64,000 bases of DNA from CAWANF01 sp963783355 (GTDB lineage: Bacteria > Bacteroidota > Rhodothermia > Balneolales > DATFMH01). Location of the stretch: positions 73,583 to 137,582 of the forward strand of contig CAWANF010000013.1 of assembly GCA_963783355.1 (NCBI GenBank), given 5' to 3'. The notes beneath the pieces are model-generated. The model had not been told where the DNA came from. It made no database searches and saw only the letters and a program-made list of their open reading frames with translations. A program made the translations under genes and the position numbers. Of this stretch, positions 46,991-56,975 are shown piece after piece (the first letter of the stretch is position 1; the number at the start of each line of letters is the position of its first letter).

Positions 46991-47941
46991 ATGGATAAAA
47001 ACAGCAAAATTTATATAGCCGGTCATCGGGGAATGGTGGGTTCCGCAATAGTCCGATTACTTGAAGAAAATGGGTACAGCCATTTAGTACTTCGGACGAG
47101 TAAAGAACTCGATTTGCGTAATCAAACAGCGGTCGATTCATTCATGGAAGCGGAAAAACCGGATGTTGTAATCATTGCAGCGGCACGGGTCGGTGGTATT
47201 CTTGCTAATAACGAGTATCCTTACCAGTTTTTATATGATAATCTCGTCATTGAATCGAATGTGATTAATGCTGCTCACAAGAATGATGTGAACCGGCTCA
47301 TCTTTTTGGGAAGTTCCTGTATTTACCCGAAACTGGCACCCCAGCCGCTAAAAGAAGAATATTTATTAACAGGGCCACTGGAGCCGACCAATGAATGGTA
47401 TGCCATTGCCAAAATAACCGGTATCAAGCTCTGTGAGGCCCTGCGAAAACAATACGGAAGAAACTATACTTCCCTGATGCCAACAAACTTATATGGTACC
47501 GGAGATAATTTCGACCTGAAAACCAGCCATGTTTTGCCGGCGATGATTCGAAAGTTTCATGATGCTCTGCCGGATAAGCCCGTAACATTATGGGGAACCG
47601 GTTCTCCCATGCGGGAATTTCTGCATGTGGACGATATGGCAGCTGCAGTCCTGTTCGTATTGGAACATGATGTTTCCGGGAACTTATATAATGTTGGAAC
47701 GGGAACCGATTTTACGATTAAAAAACTTGCCGAAACCATTCAAAAAATAGTCGGGCATACAGGAGATATTATATGGGATTCCACCAAACCGGATGGAACA
47801 CCACGAAAACTTTTAGATGTTTCCCTGCTAAAAAAAGAAGGCTGGAAACCGAAAATTGAATTGGAAGAAGGAATTCGATCCACTTATGAATGGTTCAAAC
47901 AACAAGCCAATCATATCAAAGAAGTGCATATTGCAGAATAA
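46991..47941 (+). CDS. fcl: GDP-L-fucose synthase
   Basis: Epimerises and reduces GDP-4-keto-6-deoxymannose to GDP-L-fucose with NADPH. It has 316 aa from the ATG at 46,991 (the GTG just before is less likely). The NADP-binding loop is AGHRGMVGSA. The catalytic Ser lies in LGSSCIYP (109-110), and Tyr138 and Lys142 in WYAIAK complete the SDR triad. AARVGGILANN is family-specific. It works with gmd, 180 bp downstream, to supply fucose for surface polysaccharide. Confidence 0.97.
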   Translation: MDKNSKIYIAGHRGMVGSAIVRLLEENGYSHLVLRTSKELDLRNQTAVDSFMEAEKPDVVIIAAARVGGILANNEYPYQFLYDNLVIESNVINAAHKNDVNRLIFLGSSCIYPKLAPQPLKEEYLLTGPLEPTNEWYAIAKITGIKLCEALRKQYGRNYTSLMPTNLYGTGDNFDLKTSHVLPAMIRKFHDALPDKPVTLWGTGSPMREFLHVDDMAAAVLFVLEHDVSGNLYNVGTGTDFTIKKLAETIQKIVGHTGDIIWDSTKPDGTPRKLLDVSLLKKEGWKPKIELEEGIRSTYEWFKQQANHIKEVHIAE

Positions 47942-48034
47942 AAATATTAATTGACATCATTTAATAAAGTGTCCCCAACCAATTCGGTTGAGATGGAAAT
48001 AAGCTTTAAGCTTTCCTTGTTTCAATCGATTTGG

Positions 48035-48080
48035 TTTCCCCCTTAATAAAGAGTTGTGAAGGGGGCGTAGGGGGTTGTTT
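48035..48080 (+). repeat. Dispersed CCCCCTTAATAAA...GGGGGCGTAGGGGG element
   Basis: One of four copies in the window (others 49,251-49,310, 49,505-49,540 and 56,860-56,895). The arms are CCCCCTT and AAGGGGG, followed by CGTAGGGGGTTGTT. In this copy the loop carries an extra AGAGTTGTG. Confidence 0.75.
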
Positions 48081-48120
48081 CCATTCAAAATTCAACATTT
48101 ATAATTTAAAATTTCCAAAG

Positions 48121-49198
48121 ATGAGCGAAAAAGTAGCATTAATCACAGGAGTAACCGGACAGGATGGAGCCTATCTGGCTGAATTATTATTAGATAAAGG
48201 ATATGTGGTTCATGGAGTAAAACGCAGGTCCAGTTCATTTAATACCGGCACGAATCGATTATTTATATCATGATCCTCATTTTAAAGGATTACCCTTTTA
48301 CCTGCATTATGGTGATTTAACCGATGCTACGAATCTCATTCGCATCATCCAGGAAGTGCAGCCGGATGAAATTTATAACCTGGCGGCCCAGAGTCATGTG
48401 AAGGTATCTTTTGAGACGCCGGAATATACCGCCAATGGTGATGCACTGGGTACGTTGCGTATTTTGGAAGCCATACGAATCCTGGGATTATCTGAAAAAA
48501 CGAAATTTTACCAGGCATCGACCAGTGAGTTATATGGCAAAGTACAGGAAGTACCCCAAAATGAAAAAACATCTTTTTATCCCCGCTCTCCTTATGCGGT
48601 AGCTAAACTCTATGCCTACTGGATCACCGTGAATTACCGGGAAGCGTATGATATGTATGCCTGCAACGGGATTCTCTTCAATCATGAATCGCCCATTCGT
48701 GGAGAGACGTTTGTAACCCGGAAAATTACCCGTGCTGCGGTACGCATTGCCCATGGCATGCAGGAAAAGTTGTTCCTGGGCAATTTAGACGCCAAGCGGG
48801 ACTGGGGTCATGCCAAAGACTACGTGGAAGGTATGTGGCTCATCCTGCAGCAGGAAAAACCGGAAGATTATGTCCTGGCTACCGGGGAAACCAACAGTGT
48901 CCGGACATTCTGTGAAAAAGCTTTCAAACATGCCGGCATCGAAGTGGAATGGCAGGGAAAAGGAGTAAATGAAAAAGGTATTGATGCGGAAACGGGAAAG
49001 GTTATTGTTGAAGTTGATCCCCGGTATTTCCGTCCCACAGAAGTAGATTTACTCATCGGTGATGCCACGAAAGCCCGTACACAGTTAGGATGGGCACCCA
49101 AACATTCCCTGGACGAATTGGTTCATGATATGGTGGAATCGGATCTCAAAGAACTCAACGATCCCGTAGTCAAAGATCACCACGACGACGGAGCGTGA
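48121..49198 (+). pseudogene. gmd: GDP-mannose 4,6-dehydratase with one frameshift
   Basis: First step of GDP-fucose synthesis. The sequence starts MSEKVALITGVTGQDGAYLA (NADP loop) and continues in frame to SSSFNTG at about 48,248. Removing one base there restores RIDYLYHDPHF and the rest of the protein, 358 aa in total. The active-site motifs TSELYGK and YAVAKLYAYW (Tyr-x3-Lys) and the NHESPIRGETFVTRK loop are intact, and the C-terminus is complete. The single extra base next to a perfectly conserved sequence suggests a sequencing error rather than true loss. It forms a pair with fcl. Confidence 0.9.
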
Positions 49199-50535
49199 AT
49201 CAGTTAACAGTGATCAATAAACAATGATCAGAATTCGTTTGTAAGCTTCATTTTCCCCCTTAATAAATAGCTTGTCCCGAATGCTTTCGGGAGGGCGTAG
49301 GGGGTTGTTTAAACTAACGTCTTTTTCACCCCGAAGTATAGATGAATCATTATTAATATCGGATACCGGAATATACCGACAAAACGGATATTCACAGACT
49401 AACACATAGGAATCGTCATCCCGCACTCTGATGCCTGTCCCGGACACTTTCGGGGCGGGATCTCCAATTATTGGACCTTGCACCAAATATAGGATGAATC
49501 GAGATTTTCCCCCTTAATAAAGGGGGCGTAGGGGGTTGTTAATGCAACATTCTTTTCGTTTAGCAGAGTCACTCAGTGGCTCAAACAAAGGAAGTGTTAT
49601 TACGATCCCGACTTATATATCGGGAGAAGTAATCTCCACACGTTGCAGGGGATATGCGGCGGAAGAGGTTTGCCCTGATCCATTGGCGGAACGTTCCACA
49701 CATCGTCATGCTGAGCGGAGTCGAAGCATGGCGCAGTCGAAGCATGCGTCCCCTCTGTGGTTACTTTTCCCGTGTTCCATTAGAATATGAACCATGATTT
49801 ATGGGATTTATTTGATTACCGGGATTAGGTTCACCAGATAAGTATTTGCTTCCGTTTAAATTCCCTCTGTGATAACCTCTGTAAACTCTGCGGTTAATTC
49901 AGATTAACACAGGGAGATCCCGGCCCCGAAAGAGTACTGGACAGGCTTCTTCGGCCGGGATTACGTCATTGATGTGTCATTGCGAGGAACGATCCCGACT
50001 CCTGTCGGGAAGTGACGCGGTCAACGTTGCGCCATTCCCATAACGTTGCTAGTGGACTCACCATTACCCATCGGAAAAAGGTCAGGCATTAGGGGTCGCT
50101 TCGTCTCCCGACCAGTCGGGACTCGCGATGACACGATGCCCGTTTTTCCTCTGCGACCTCTGCGGTTACTTTAACTAACGTCGGCTAAATGTCTGAATCA
50201 CGGATTATAAAGATTATAGGATGGCACGGAAATAACCTGGATGGAATGGCGTGTAGGGTTGTTATACCGTAAATAAATTAGTCCGCGAAAACCAGTTTCT
50301 TCCCTGCCTGTCCGGTAGGCAGGCGCGTCGTCAGCGTTCTATTCATGTAACAATAATATAAACAATAGTATAAAATATTTATCGAACACATATTAAAATG
50401 TCATTTGAATAGTATTATCTTAATCTTATCACGATCAAAGTTTCGTTCAAAAAACAATAATAAATAAAACCTAATTTTGTCTTGTACTCGTGTTGAATTA
50501 ATTTGGAGTCAACCAGACAATCATGATAACTGTTT
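49199..50535. repeat. 1.3-kb repeat-dense intergenic region
   Basis: No credible gene. It contains two CCCCCTTAATAAA elements (49,251-49,310, with a CCCGAATGCTTTCGGG hairpin nested in the loop; 49,505-49,540), a CATGCTGAGCGGAGTCGAAG element (49,707-49,730) followed by a partial copy, a CATCCCG...CGGGATC palindrome near 49,415-49,465, another near 49,916-49,965, and a CATTGCGAGGAACGATCCCG element near 49,978-50,020. The last ~100 bp before the next gene hold TAATTTTG (50,472-50,479), a possible Bacteroidota -7 box for the dehydrogenase gene. Confidence 0.7.
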
Positions 50536-51864
50536 ATGAAACAAGAGATTATTAAGAAAATTAAAAACCGGGACTATACCGTGGGTATAGTGGGATTGGG
50601 GTATGTGGGATTACCCCTTGCTCTAGCGTTTAATGATAAGAATTTTAAAATCATTGGTTTTGATATCGACGAAAATAAGGTACAATCACTTGAAAAAGGA
50701 AAGAGCTACATTCGTCATATCAATGGGGACAAGATTAAGAAACTGAGTGAATCCAAATTAACCCGTTTCACCACGGATTTTTCAAAAATTTCCGAAGCCG
50801 ATGCGGTCATAATGTGCGTACCTACACCACTCGATGATCATCGCGAGCCGGATATGAGTTATGTAGTCGATACGACCAAAAGTATTGCTCCGTATCTGCG
50901 GAAAGGGCAATTGGTAAGCCTGGAATCGACAACCTATCCCGGAACCAGCGAAGAGGTGATTAAACCCATTTGTGAAGAGGCCTCCGGACTCAAAGCCGGG
51001 AAAGATTTTTATATTGCTTATAGCCCGGAACGCGAGGATCCGGGAAATCCAAATTTCTCGACGAATACCATTCCGAAAGTAGTTGGGGGAGACGGAGCCG
51101 ATGCCCTTGAGATTGCAAATACCTTATATTCGGAGATTATTGTTCAAACGGTGCCGGTCAGTAATACCCGGACCGCCGAAGCGGTGAAGCTGCTGGAAAA
51201 TATTTTCCGTTCGGTCAATATTGCCCTGGTGAATGAAATGAAAGTCGTTTTTCATGCAATGGATATAGATGTTCATGAAGTAATTGATGCGGCAGCTACA
51301 AAACCCTTTGGATTCATGAAATTCACTCCGGGACCGGGACTCGGTGGACACTGCATCCCGATTGATCCTTTTTACTTGACCTGGAAAGCCCGCGAATACG
51401 GATTAAATACCCGGTTTATTGAACTGGCTGGTGAGATCAACACCAATATGCCGCAGTATGTCATTAACAGGACAATGGAGGCTCTGAATGCGCATAAGAA
51501 ATCCATGAACGGAAGTAAGGTCTTAGTCTTAGGATTGGCTTATAAACCCAATGTGGACGATATGCGGGAATCTCCAACATTTCATATCCTGGATTTGCTG
51601 GAAAAATATGGGGCAAAGGCAGATTATTACGACAGCTATTTACCGGTTGTTGGTCCGACCCGGGAGCATGCTCACTGGGCCGGGGTAAAATCGGTAAACT
51701 GGGATAAGAATACGGTTTCAGGTTATGATGCGGTGATTATATCCACCAATCATTCGGATATCAATTATAAAGAACTGGCATCCTGGTCCGATTGCATCAT
51801 CGATACCCGGAATGCGATGAAGGATATTTCGGGTAAAAACGATATTCATATCTGGAAAGCATGA
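50536..51864 (+). CDS. UDP-N-acetyl-D-glucosamine/UDP-hexose 6-dehydrogenase
   Basis: A 442-aa nucleotide-sugar dehydrogenase that oxidises C6 twice to a uronic acid with NAD. The Rossmann loop is VGLGYVGLPLAL (19-30) and the catalytic Cys273 lies in GPGLGGHCIPIDPF. YSPEREDPGNPNF and the KVLVLGLAYKPNVDDMRESP C-domain motif match the WbpA group (UDP-GlcNAc dehydrogenase) better than UDP-glucose dehydrogenase. It supplies an acidic sugar precursor and fits the polysaccharide locus. It is followed directly by a hairpin terminator. Confidence 0.92.
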   Translation: MKQEIIKKIKNRDYTVGIVGLGYVGLPLALAFNDKNFKIIGFDIDENKVQSLEKGKSYIRHINGDKIKKLSESKLTRFTTDFSKISEADAVIMCVPTPLDDHREPDMSYVVDTTKSIAPYLRKGQLVSLESTTYPGTSEEVIKPICEEASGLKAGKDFYIAYSPEREDPGNPNFSTNTIPKVVGGDGADALEIANTLYSEIIVQTVPVSNTRTAEAVKLLENIFRSVNIALVNEMKVVFHAMDIDVHEVIDAAATKPFGFMKFTPGPGLGGHCIPIDPFYLTWKAREYGLNTRFIELAGEINTNMPQYVINRTMEALNAHKKSMNGSKVLVLGLAYKPNVDDMRESPTFHILDLLEKYGAKADYYDSYLPVVGPTREHAHWAGVKSVNWDKNTVSGYDAVIISTNHSDINYKELASWSDCIIDTRNAMKDISGKNDIHIWKA

Positions 51865-51865
51865 G

Positions 51866-51894
51866 CGAAATATGGCCGGAAAGGCCATATTTCG
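51866..51894 (+). terminator. Hairpin directly after the nucleotide-sugar dehydrogenase
   Basis: A 12-bp perfect stem CGAAATATGGCC / GGCCATATTTCG with loop GGAAA begins two bases after the stop codon. There is no U-run, so it may protect the 3' end rather than terminate. Confidence 0.6.
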
Positions 51895-52497
51895 AGAGTT
51901 GAGAGCTAAGTGTTAAGAGTTGAGTTGGGTATCTTATTCATGTATAAGATACTTGCTATGCCTATGGCAAGCTGGATGAGGAAATATCTAAAAATCCGCG
52001 TGTATCCGTGGCTTTAATAAAAAGTGTCATTACAATGAGTATGTGAAGAAGTAATCTCCATTTAATGAAGCCACAGATCTACACGGATAAACACGGATTA
52101 GTATGTAGTATTTATTAAAATAGTAGGATTCTTGATTAGTACTAAGAGGCCATGTTAAAATTAAGGTGTCATGCTGAGCGGAGTCGAAGCATGACATGAC
52201 ATTGGTTTTGCTTCCGGGGAATATTTCTCCTTAGGGAAGTCTTTAATAGAATAGAAGAGCTTCAGGAATCCGGCCGCTTCATAGGACTGTTGAACGGTAC
52301 GGAGCAAAATATCGTGCAAGCCGGTAACAATTTATCTCCGGGATACAAAATATAAAAGCTGTTGTGAATAGCTTTCTTCTATCGTCGACAGTCCATTTTC
52401 CCCGTTATCTTTTCCCAAATAAAACAAAATTATAGTAGTCTTAAGCTAAGTTCCCTATATTTAAGCCTTGAAAATTTTAAAGCTAAAGAACGCAGGG
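51895..52497. repeat. Intergenic region with scattered repeat elements
   Basis: About 600 bp without a gene. It holds a GTATCTTA/TAAGATAC hairpin (51,929-51,952), a partial GCCACAGATCTACACGGATA element near 52,070, and a CATGCTGAGCGGAGTCGAAG element (52,170-52,193). The final ~100 bp are AT-rich and probably carry the cysQ promoter. Confidence 0.65.
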
Positions 52498-53237
52498 ATG
52501 TTAGAAATTATTAAAGAAATTGCACTGCAAGCCGGTGGAATAATAATGCAATATTATAGTAGTGAGTTTGAGATCAATACGAAAAAAGATCTTTCCCCGG
52601 TAACCAGTGCTGATTTAGATGCTGATAAGTATATTGTCAAAAAATTAAAAGATAATTTTCCGGATATACCGGTTATTTCTGAAGAATCAGGAATACCCGA
52701 TTATGAAGAAAGAAAACAGTGGACTCGATTTTGGCTAGTAGATCCATTGGATGGAACGAAAGAGTTCATCAATAAAAACGGAGAGTTTACAGTCAATATC
52801 GCCCTTGTTGAAAACGAAATTCCTGTATTAGGTGTCGTTTATGCTCCTGCGATGCAGGTTTTATATTATGCGGAAAAAGGAAAAGGTGCCTGGAAGATGG
52901 AGGATAATAAACAACCGGTTCAGATATTTTCTGAAAAAGCCCACAAGGATAAACCCTTACGCGTTGTGGAAAGCCGGTCTCATAAATCTAAAGAATTGGA
53001 GCAATTCCTTGCAAATTATCACATTTCTGAGAGAGTATCTGCCGGCAGTTCATTGAAATTTTGTGTTGTAGCAGAAAATAAAGCAGATATTTATCCCCGT
53101 CTGGGACCTACGATGGAATGGGATGTTGCCGCTGGTGATTGTGTCTATCGTTATTCAGCTAAGATGGGGTACATGTCACTGAGTTGAAGTATAATAAACC
53201 TGGCCTGAAGAACGCCGATTTTGTTATCGGTTTTTAA
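52498..53237 (+). pseudogene. cysQ: 3'(2'),5'-bisphosphate nucleotidase with a 3'-end frameshift
   Basis: Removes the 3'-phosphate from PAP, the by-product of PAPS use. The start is the ATG at 52,498 (MLEIIKEIALQAGG); an upstream TTG is less likely. Metal-site motifs are intact: EESG near residue 65 and WLVDPLDGTKEF near 80-91, plus the C-terminal WDVAAGDCVYRYSAK. There the frame breaks at about 53,161, where one base is missing (AAG for AAAG). Restoring it gives DGVHVTELKYNKPGLKNADF, ending at 53,237. This is probably a sequencing error. The role fits the sulfate-activation genes that follow. Confidence 0.88.
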
Positions 53238-53286
53238 GATCCCGCTGTCCATATTCTGATTACCTGTTTAGTTGGATTGATAAATA

Positions 53287-53892
53287 ATGAATAATAAAAA
53301 AAATATCGTTTGGTCCGACGGTTATATTAAGACAGAAGATTTTGAAAAAAAGAATGGGCATAAAAGCGCCGTTTTGTGGTTTACCGGGTTAAGTGGTTCC
53401 GGTAAGTCAACGATAGCACGTGCTGTTCAGCAACAATTATTTGAAAATGGTTGTCAGGTAATGGTTTTGGATGGGGATAATATTCGTCACGGACTGAATA
53501 GTGATTTATCTTTTACAAATGAAGGCAGAAAAGAAAATATCAGAAGAATATCTGAAGTAGCAAAATTATTTCAACAGGCCGGTTTTATCGTTTTAACAGC
53601 TTTTATTTCGCCATATCGTGAAGACCGGAACAGGGCCCGGGAAATAATTGAACCCGCGCCTTTCCTGGAGATCTTTATAGATACCGATATTGAGACCTGT
53701 AAGAAAAGAGATCCCAAGGGCCTGTATAAAAAAGCCCTGAATAATGAAATTGATAATTTTACGGGAATATCGGCACCCTATGAAAAACCGGAACATCCCG
53801 AATTGACCGTGCCGACTTCAGGACTGAGTGTAGAAGATTCCGCTCAATTAATTGTCAGACAACTGAAAGAGAAACGCATAATTCCAGATTAA
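53287..53892 (+). CDS. cysC: Adenylylsulfate (APS) kinase
   Basis: Phosphorylates APS to PAPS. It has 201 aa. The P-loop is GLSGSGKST (34-42), DGDNIRHGLNSDL binds APS, and FISPYREDRNRAR carries the family serine/arginine motif. KGLYKKALNNEIDNFTGISAPYE is the substrate lid. It is a stand-alone enzyme, not fused to CysN. It lies between cysQ and the SLC13 transporter, and PAPS made here is the donor for sulfotransferases or for reduction. Confidence 0.97.
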   Translation: MNNKKNIVWSDGYIKTEDFEKKNGHKSAVLWFTGLSGSGKSTIARAVQQQLFENGCQVMVLDGDNIRHGLNSDLSFTNEGRKENIRRISEVAKLFQQAGFIVLTAFISPYREDRNRAREIIEPAPFLEIFIDTDIETCKKRDPKGLYKKALNNEIDNFTGISAPYEKPEHPELTVPTSGLSVEDSAQLIVRQLKEKRIIPD

Positions 53893-53915
53893 TTTCAAAA
53901 TAGCATATGTAAATT

Positions 53916-55685
53916 ATGATCTTCTGGATTACCCTGATTGTTTTGGTTTTAATGACGATTTTGCTGGCTTTCGAGATAGCTGATTCTGCCTTCATTCTGT
54001 TTGGTGTGCTTATATTTTTTGCTTTAACTGGGATTATCACTCCCAAAGAAACTTTTTCGGGATTTTCCAATCAGGGAATGCTGGCAATAGGATTTCTATA
54101 TGTTATCGCTTATGCCGTTCAATCGACTGGTTTTTTAAATGTTTTGGGAAAGAATATGCTGGGCCATCCGGATGATTCTTCCCGAAAAAGGTTGCTTCGG
54201 TTCTTGTATCCCGTGGGTGCCGCGTCAGCTTTTATGAATAATACTCCGATTGTGGCATTATTTATTCCCGTCGTTAAGAAATGGTGCCGTCAGCATAATT
54301 TATCACCCAGCAAAATTCTACTGCCATTATCGTACGCAACGATTCTTGGAGGAACCTGTACCCTTATAGGAACGAGTACAAATCTTGTAGTACATGGTTT
54401 CTTGCTGGAAAAGGGATTGAAAGGTTTCTCATTTTTTGAGTTGGGTTTCGTTGGTTTGCCCTTAATGATTTTGGGAATCTTGTTCATTGTATTGGTCTTA
54501 TATCGTTTTTTGCCCGATCGAAAGGATGCTATGATATCGCTGGGTGAGACGACCCGTGAATTTGTGGTGGCCCTGAAAGTAACCGATGAATATGAACACC
54601 AGGGAAACTCGGTTGAGGAAGCAGGTCTCCGGCATCTTCATGGATTATTCTTATTTCAGATTGAACGAAATGGGACTAACATGACCCCGGTGAAGCCAAC
54701 AGAGAATATTATGGTTGGTGACCGGTTATTTTTTACCGGGGTCCCTTCGACCATCGTGGAATTGCAAAAAGAGCCGGGTTTAGTGGTTTTAGAAAATATT
54801 GATTTTGATTTGAAAAATTACGATTCCAATAAAATCAAAACCTACGAGGTCGTGATTTCGAATAGTTCTCCACTGGTCGGACAGATGGTACGGGAAAGTG
54901 ATTTTCGCGAGACATATGATGGAGTCATTTTAGCCATTCACCGAAACGGGCATCGGATTCAGAGTAAAATCGGGGATATCATACTTCAGGAAGGGGATAC
55001 GTTATTAATTTTAGCAACCAATGAATTCCATAACCGTTGGTATCATTCGAAAGATTTTTACCTGGTTTCAAATAGTGATGAGGTTTCTTCCCGTCCAAAA
55101 GCTCAGTCGATTATAATAATTGCCATACTTGCAGCCATGATTGTATCCGTGACTATCGGGTTGTTACCGATGGTTATCGCGGCATCGTTAGCGGTGTTCC
55201 TGTTATTTTTGACGCGCAGCATCACGTATAAAGAAGCTTTTTCAGCTGTAAACTGGCGAATACTGATTCTCATTGCCTCTTCGTTTGGAATAGCAACAGC
55301 AATCGATAAATCCGGTTTGGCTTCAGTGGCGGCCAATGAATTAGTTCGGTTTACGTCGGGTTATGGAATGTTGGGCGTTATCGCAGCGGTGTTCTTTATA
55401 ACGATGTTATATTCTCAGTTGGTGACGAACAGCGCTGCCGCGGCTATTATATTTCCGATTGCCTGGTCCATTGCGGTCAAATCGGGCGTACCTATAATGC
55501 CCATTGCTTATGCGGTTGTCTTTGGTGCTTCTGCGGGTTTTGCAACCCCGATTGGGTATCAGACCAACATCATGGTATATGGTCCGGGCGGTTATCGTTT
55601 TAAGGATTATCTGAAAGTGGGGATTCCATTAAGTCTGTTCGTTTGGATTATTGGAAGCTGGTTAATCTATGTGAAATTTTATTAG
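53916..55685 (+). CDS. SLC13-family sulfate permease with RCK_C domains
   Basis: A 589-aa inner-membrane transporter. The N-terminal helices include GAASAFMNNTPIVALFIPVV and TLIGTSTNLVVHGFLL, which are the SLC13/DASS substrate-site motifs. A central cytoplasmic insert (about 190-390) holds two TrkA-C-like (RCK_C) domains, and a second helical half repeats the transport motif (SAAAAIIFPIAW, GFATPIGYQTNIMVYGPGGYR). This SLC13-RCK form is typical of the sulfate permeases found beside cys genes. It begins 23 bp after cysC, so sulfate uptake is the likely role. Confidence 0.92.
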   Translation: MIFWITLIVLVLMTILLAFEIADSAFILFGVLIFFALTGIITPKETFSGFSNQGMLAIGFLYVIAYAVQSTGFLNVLGKNMLGHPDDSSRKRLLRFLYPVGAASAFMNNTPIVALFIPVVKKWCRQHNLSPSKILLPLSYATILGGTCTLIGTSTNLVVHGFLLEKGLKGFSFFELGFVGLPLMILGILFIVLVLYRFLPDRKDAMISLGETTREFVVALKVTDEYEHQGNSVEEAGLRHLHGLFLFQIERNGTNMTPVKPTENIMVGDRLFFTGVPSTIVELQKEPGLVVLENIDFDLKNYDSNKIKTYEVVISNSSPLVGQMVRESDFRETYDGVILAIHRNGHRIQSKIGDIILQEGDTLLILATNEFHNRWYHSKDFYLVSNSDEVSSRPKAQSIIIIAILAAMIVSVTIGLLPMVIAASLAVFLLFLTRSITYKEAFSAVNWRILILIASSFGIATAIDKSGLASVAANELVRFTSGYGMLGVIAAVFFITMLYSQLVTNSAAAAIIFPIAWSIAVKSGVPIMPIAYAVVFGASAGFATPIGYQTNIMVYGPGGYRFKDYLKVGIPLSLFVWIIGSWLIYVKFY

Positions 55686-55812
55686 AATGATAATTATGGT
55701 CATGTAAACAAAATAAATTGATATATTTTTCTTAATTTCTTCTAATCAAGTTAGTGTAGAAATGACGAAAACAGATTTTTTAGTTCTCTCTTCAAATATT
55801 AAAGTATAAGTA

Positions 55813-56718
55813 ATGCAACAATATAAATTAACGCACTTAAAGCAACTCGAAGCAGAAGCCATTCATATTATGCGGGAAGTGGCTGCTCAATTCGAACGTC
55901 CGGTATTATTGTTTTCCGGGGGTAAAGACTCGATTGTCATGGTTCGATTGGCACAAAAAGCTTTTTATCCTGCCCGGATTCCTTTTCCATTAATGCATAT
56001 CGATACCGGGCACAACTTTGACGAAACGATTGAATTCCGGGATAACCTGGTTGAAAATCTGGGAGTTGAATTAATCGTAAGAACGGTTCAGGAGTCCATT
56101 GATAAAGGACGTGCTGTGGAAGAAAAAGGGCCCAATCCAAGCCGTAATTCATTGCAAACCATTACATTACTTGATGCTATTGAAGAATTTAAGTTCGATG
56201 CCGCATTTGGGGGGGCGCGCCGGGATGAAGAGAAAGCCCGTGCCAAAGAACGGTTTTTCTCCCACAGGGATGAATTTGGCCAGTGGGATCCCAAAAATCA
56301 GCGTCCGGAACTCTGGAATTTATACAACGGACGTAAGCATATTGGCGAACATTTCAGGGTTTTTCCACTCAGTAACTGGACAGAGATGGACGTATGGCAG
56401 TATATCGCTGCTGAAAATCTGGATATTCCGGAAATCTATTTCTCCCATAACCGCGAAGTTGTAGAGAGGGATGGCGTATTATTAGCTAAATCAGATTTCA
56501 TAACATTGGCAGAAGATGAAGATTTTGAAATCAGAACCATTCGATTCAGAACGGTTGGTGATATGACTTGCACCGGGGCTGTGGAATCGGAAGCAGCCAA
56601 TGTGGAAGATATTATCCAGGAAGTCGCTTCAGCGAGAGTAACGGAACGAGGCGGACGTGCCGATGATAAACGATCAGAAGCAGCCATGGAGGAACGGAAA
56701 AAAATTGGATATTTCTGA
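55813..56718 (+). CDS. cysD: Sulfate adenylyltransferase subunit 2
   Basis: Small subunit of ATP sulfurylase, making APS from sulfate and ATP. It has 301 aa. The PP-loop is FSGGKDSIVM (34-43), then HIDTGHNFDETI, and GGARRDEEKARAKER is the family ATP-site motif. The C-terminal RGGRADDKRSEAAMEERKKIGYF is the CysD ending. Its partner cysN is 780 bp downstream; a broken four-helix-bundle gene and a dispersed repeat lie between, although the two genes are normally adjacent. Confidence 0.97.
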   Translation: MQQYKLTHLKQLEAEAIHIMREVAAQFERPVLLFSGGKDSIVMVRLAQKAFYPARIPFPLMHIDTGHNFDETIEFRDNLVENLGVELIVRTVQESIDKGRAVEEKGPNPSRNSLQTITLLDAIEEFKFDAAFGGARRDEEKARAKERFFSHRDEFGQWDPKNQRPELWNLYNGRKHIGEHFRVFPLSNWTEMDVWQYIAAENLDIPEIYFSHNREVVERDGVLLAKSDFITLAEDEDFEIRTIRFRTVGDMTCTGAVESEAANVEDIIQEVASARVTERGGRADDKRSEAAMEERKKIGYF

Positions 56719-56859
56719 GAAGGACGATAGACCACGGACGATGGACGACAGGTTTGGATATGGGAGTATTTGATTTATTGAGACTATCTAAAAAATGCTA
56801 ATTTGAATAAGGAAATCTAAAGAATAAAATGAAAAGCAGTTTTATATCAGGTTACCTTA

Positions 56860-56895
56860 TTTCCCCCTTAAAAAAGGGGGCGTAGGGGGTTGTTT
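56860..56895 (+). repeat. Dispersed CCCCCTT...AAGGGGG element
   Basis: Copy of the element described at 48,035, here with minimal loop AAA, inside the cysD-cysN gap. The 140 bp before it include GGACGATAGACCACGGACGA, a low-complexity repeat type that recurs near 57,415-57,450 and 59,395-59,460. Confidence 0.7.
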
Positions 56896-56975
56896 AAGAA
56901 CTGACGACCAAATAAAATTACCTATCGGTAGGCAGGAACGACAAACCGTTTATATGATTTAGCATAAATTAAATT

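Noticed and set aside
49536..49790. 84-codon open frame in the 49-50 kb gap
   Set aside because: It runs through dispersed repeats and has skewed composition with no support for coding.
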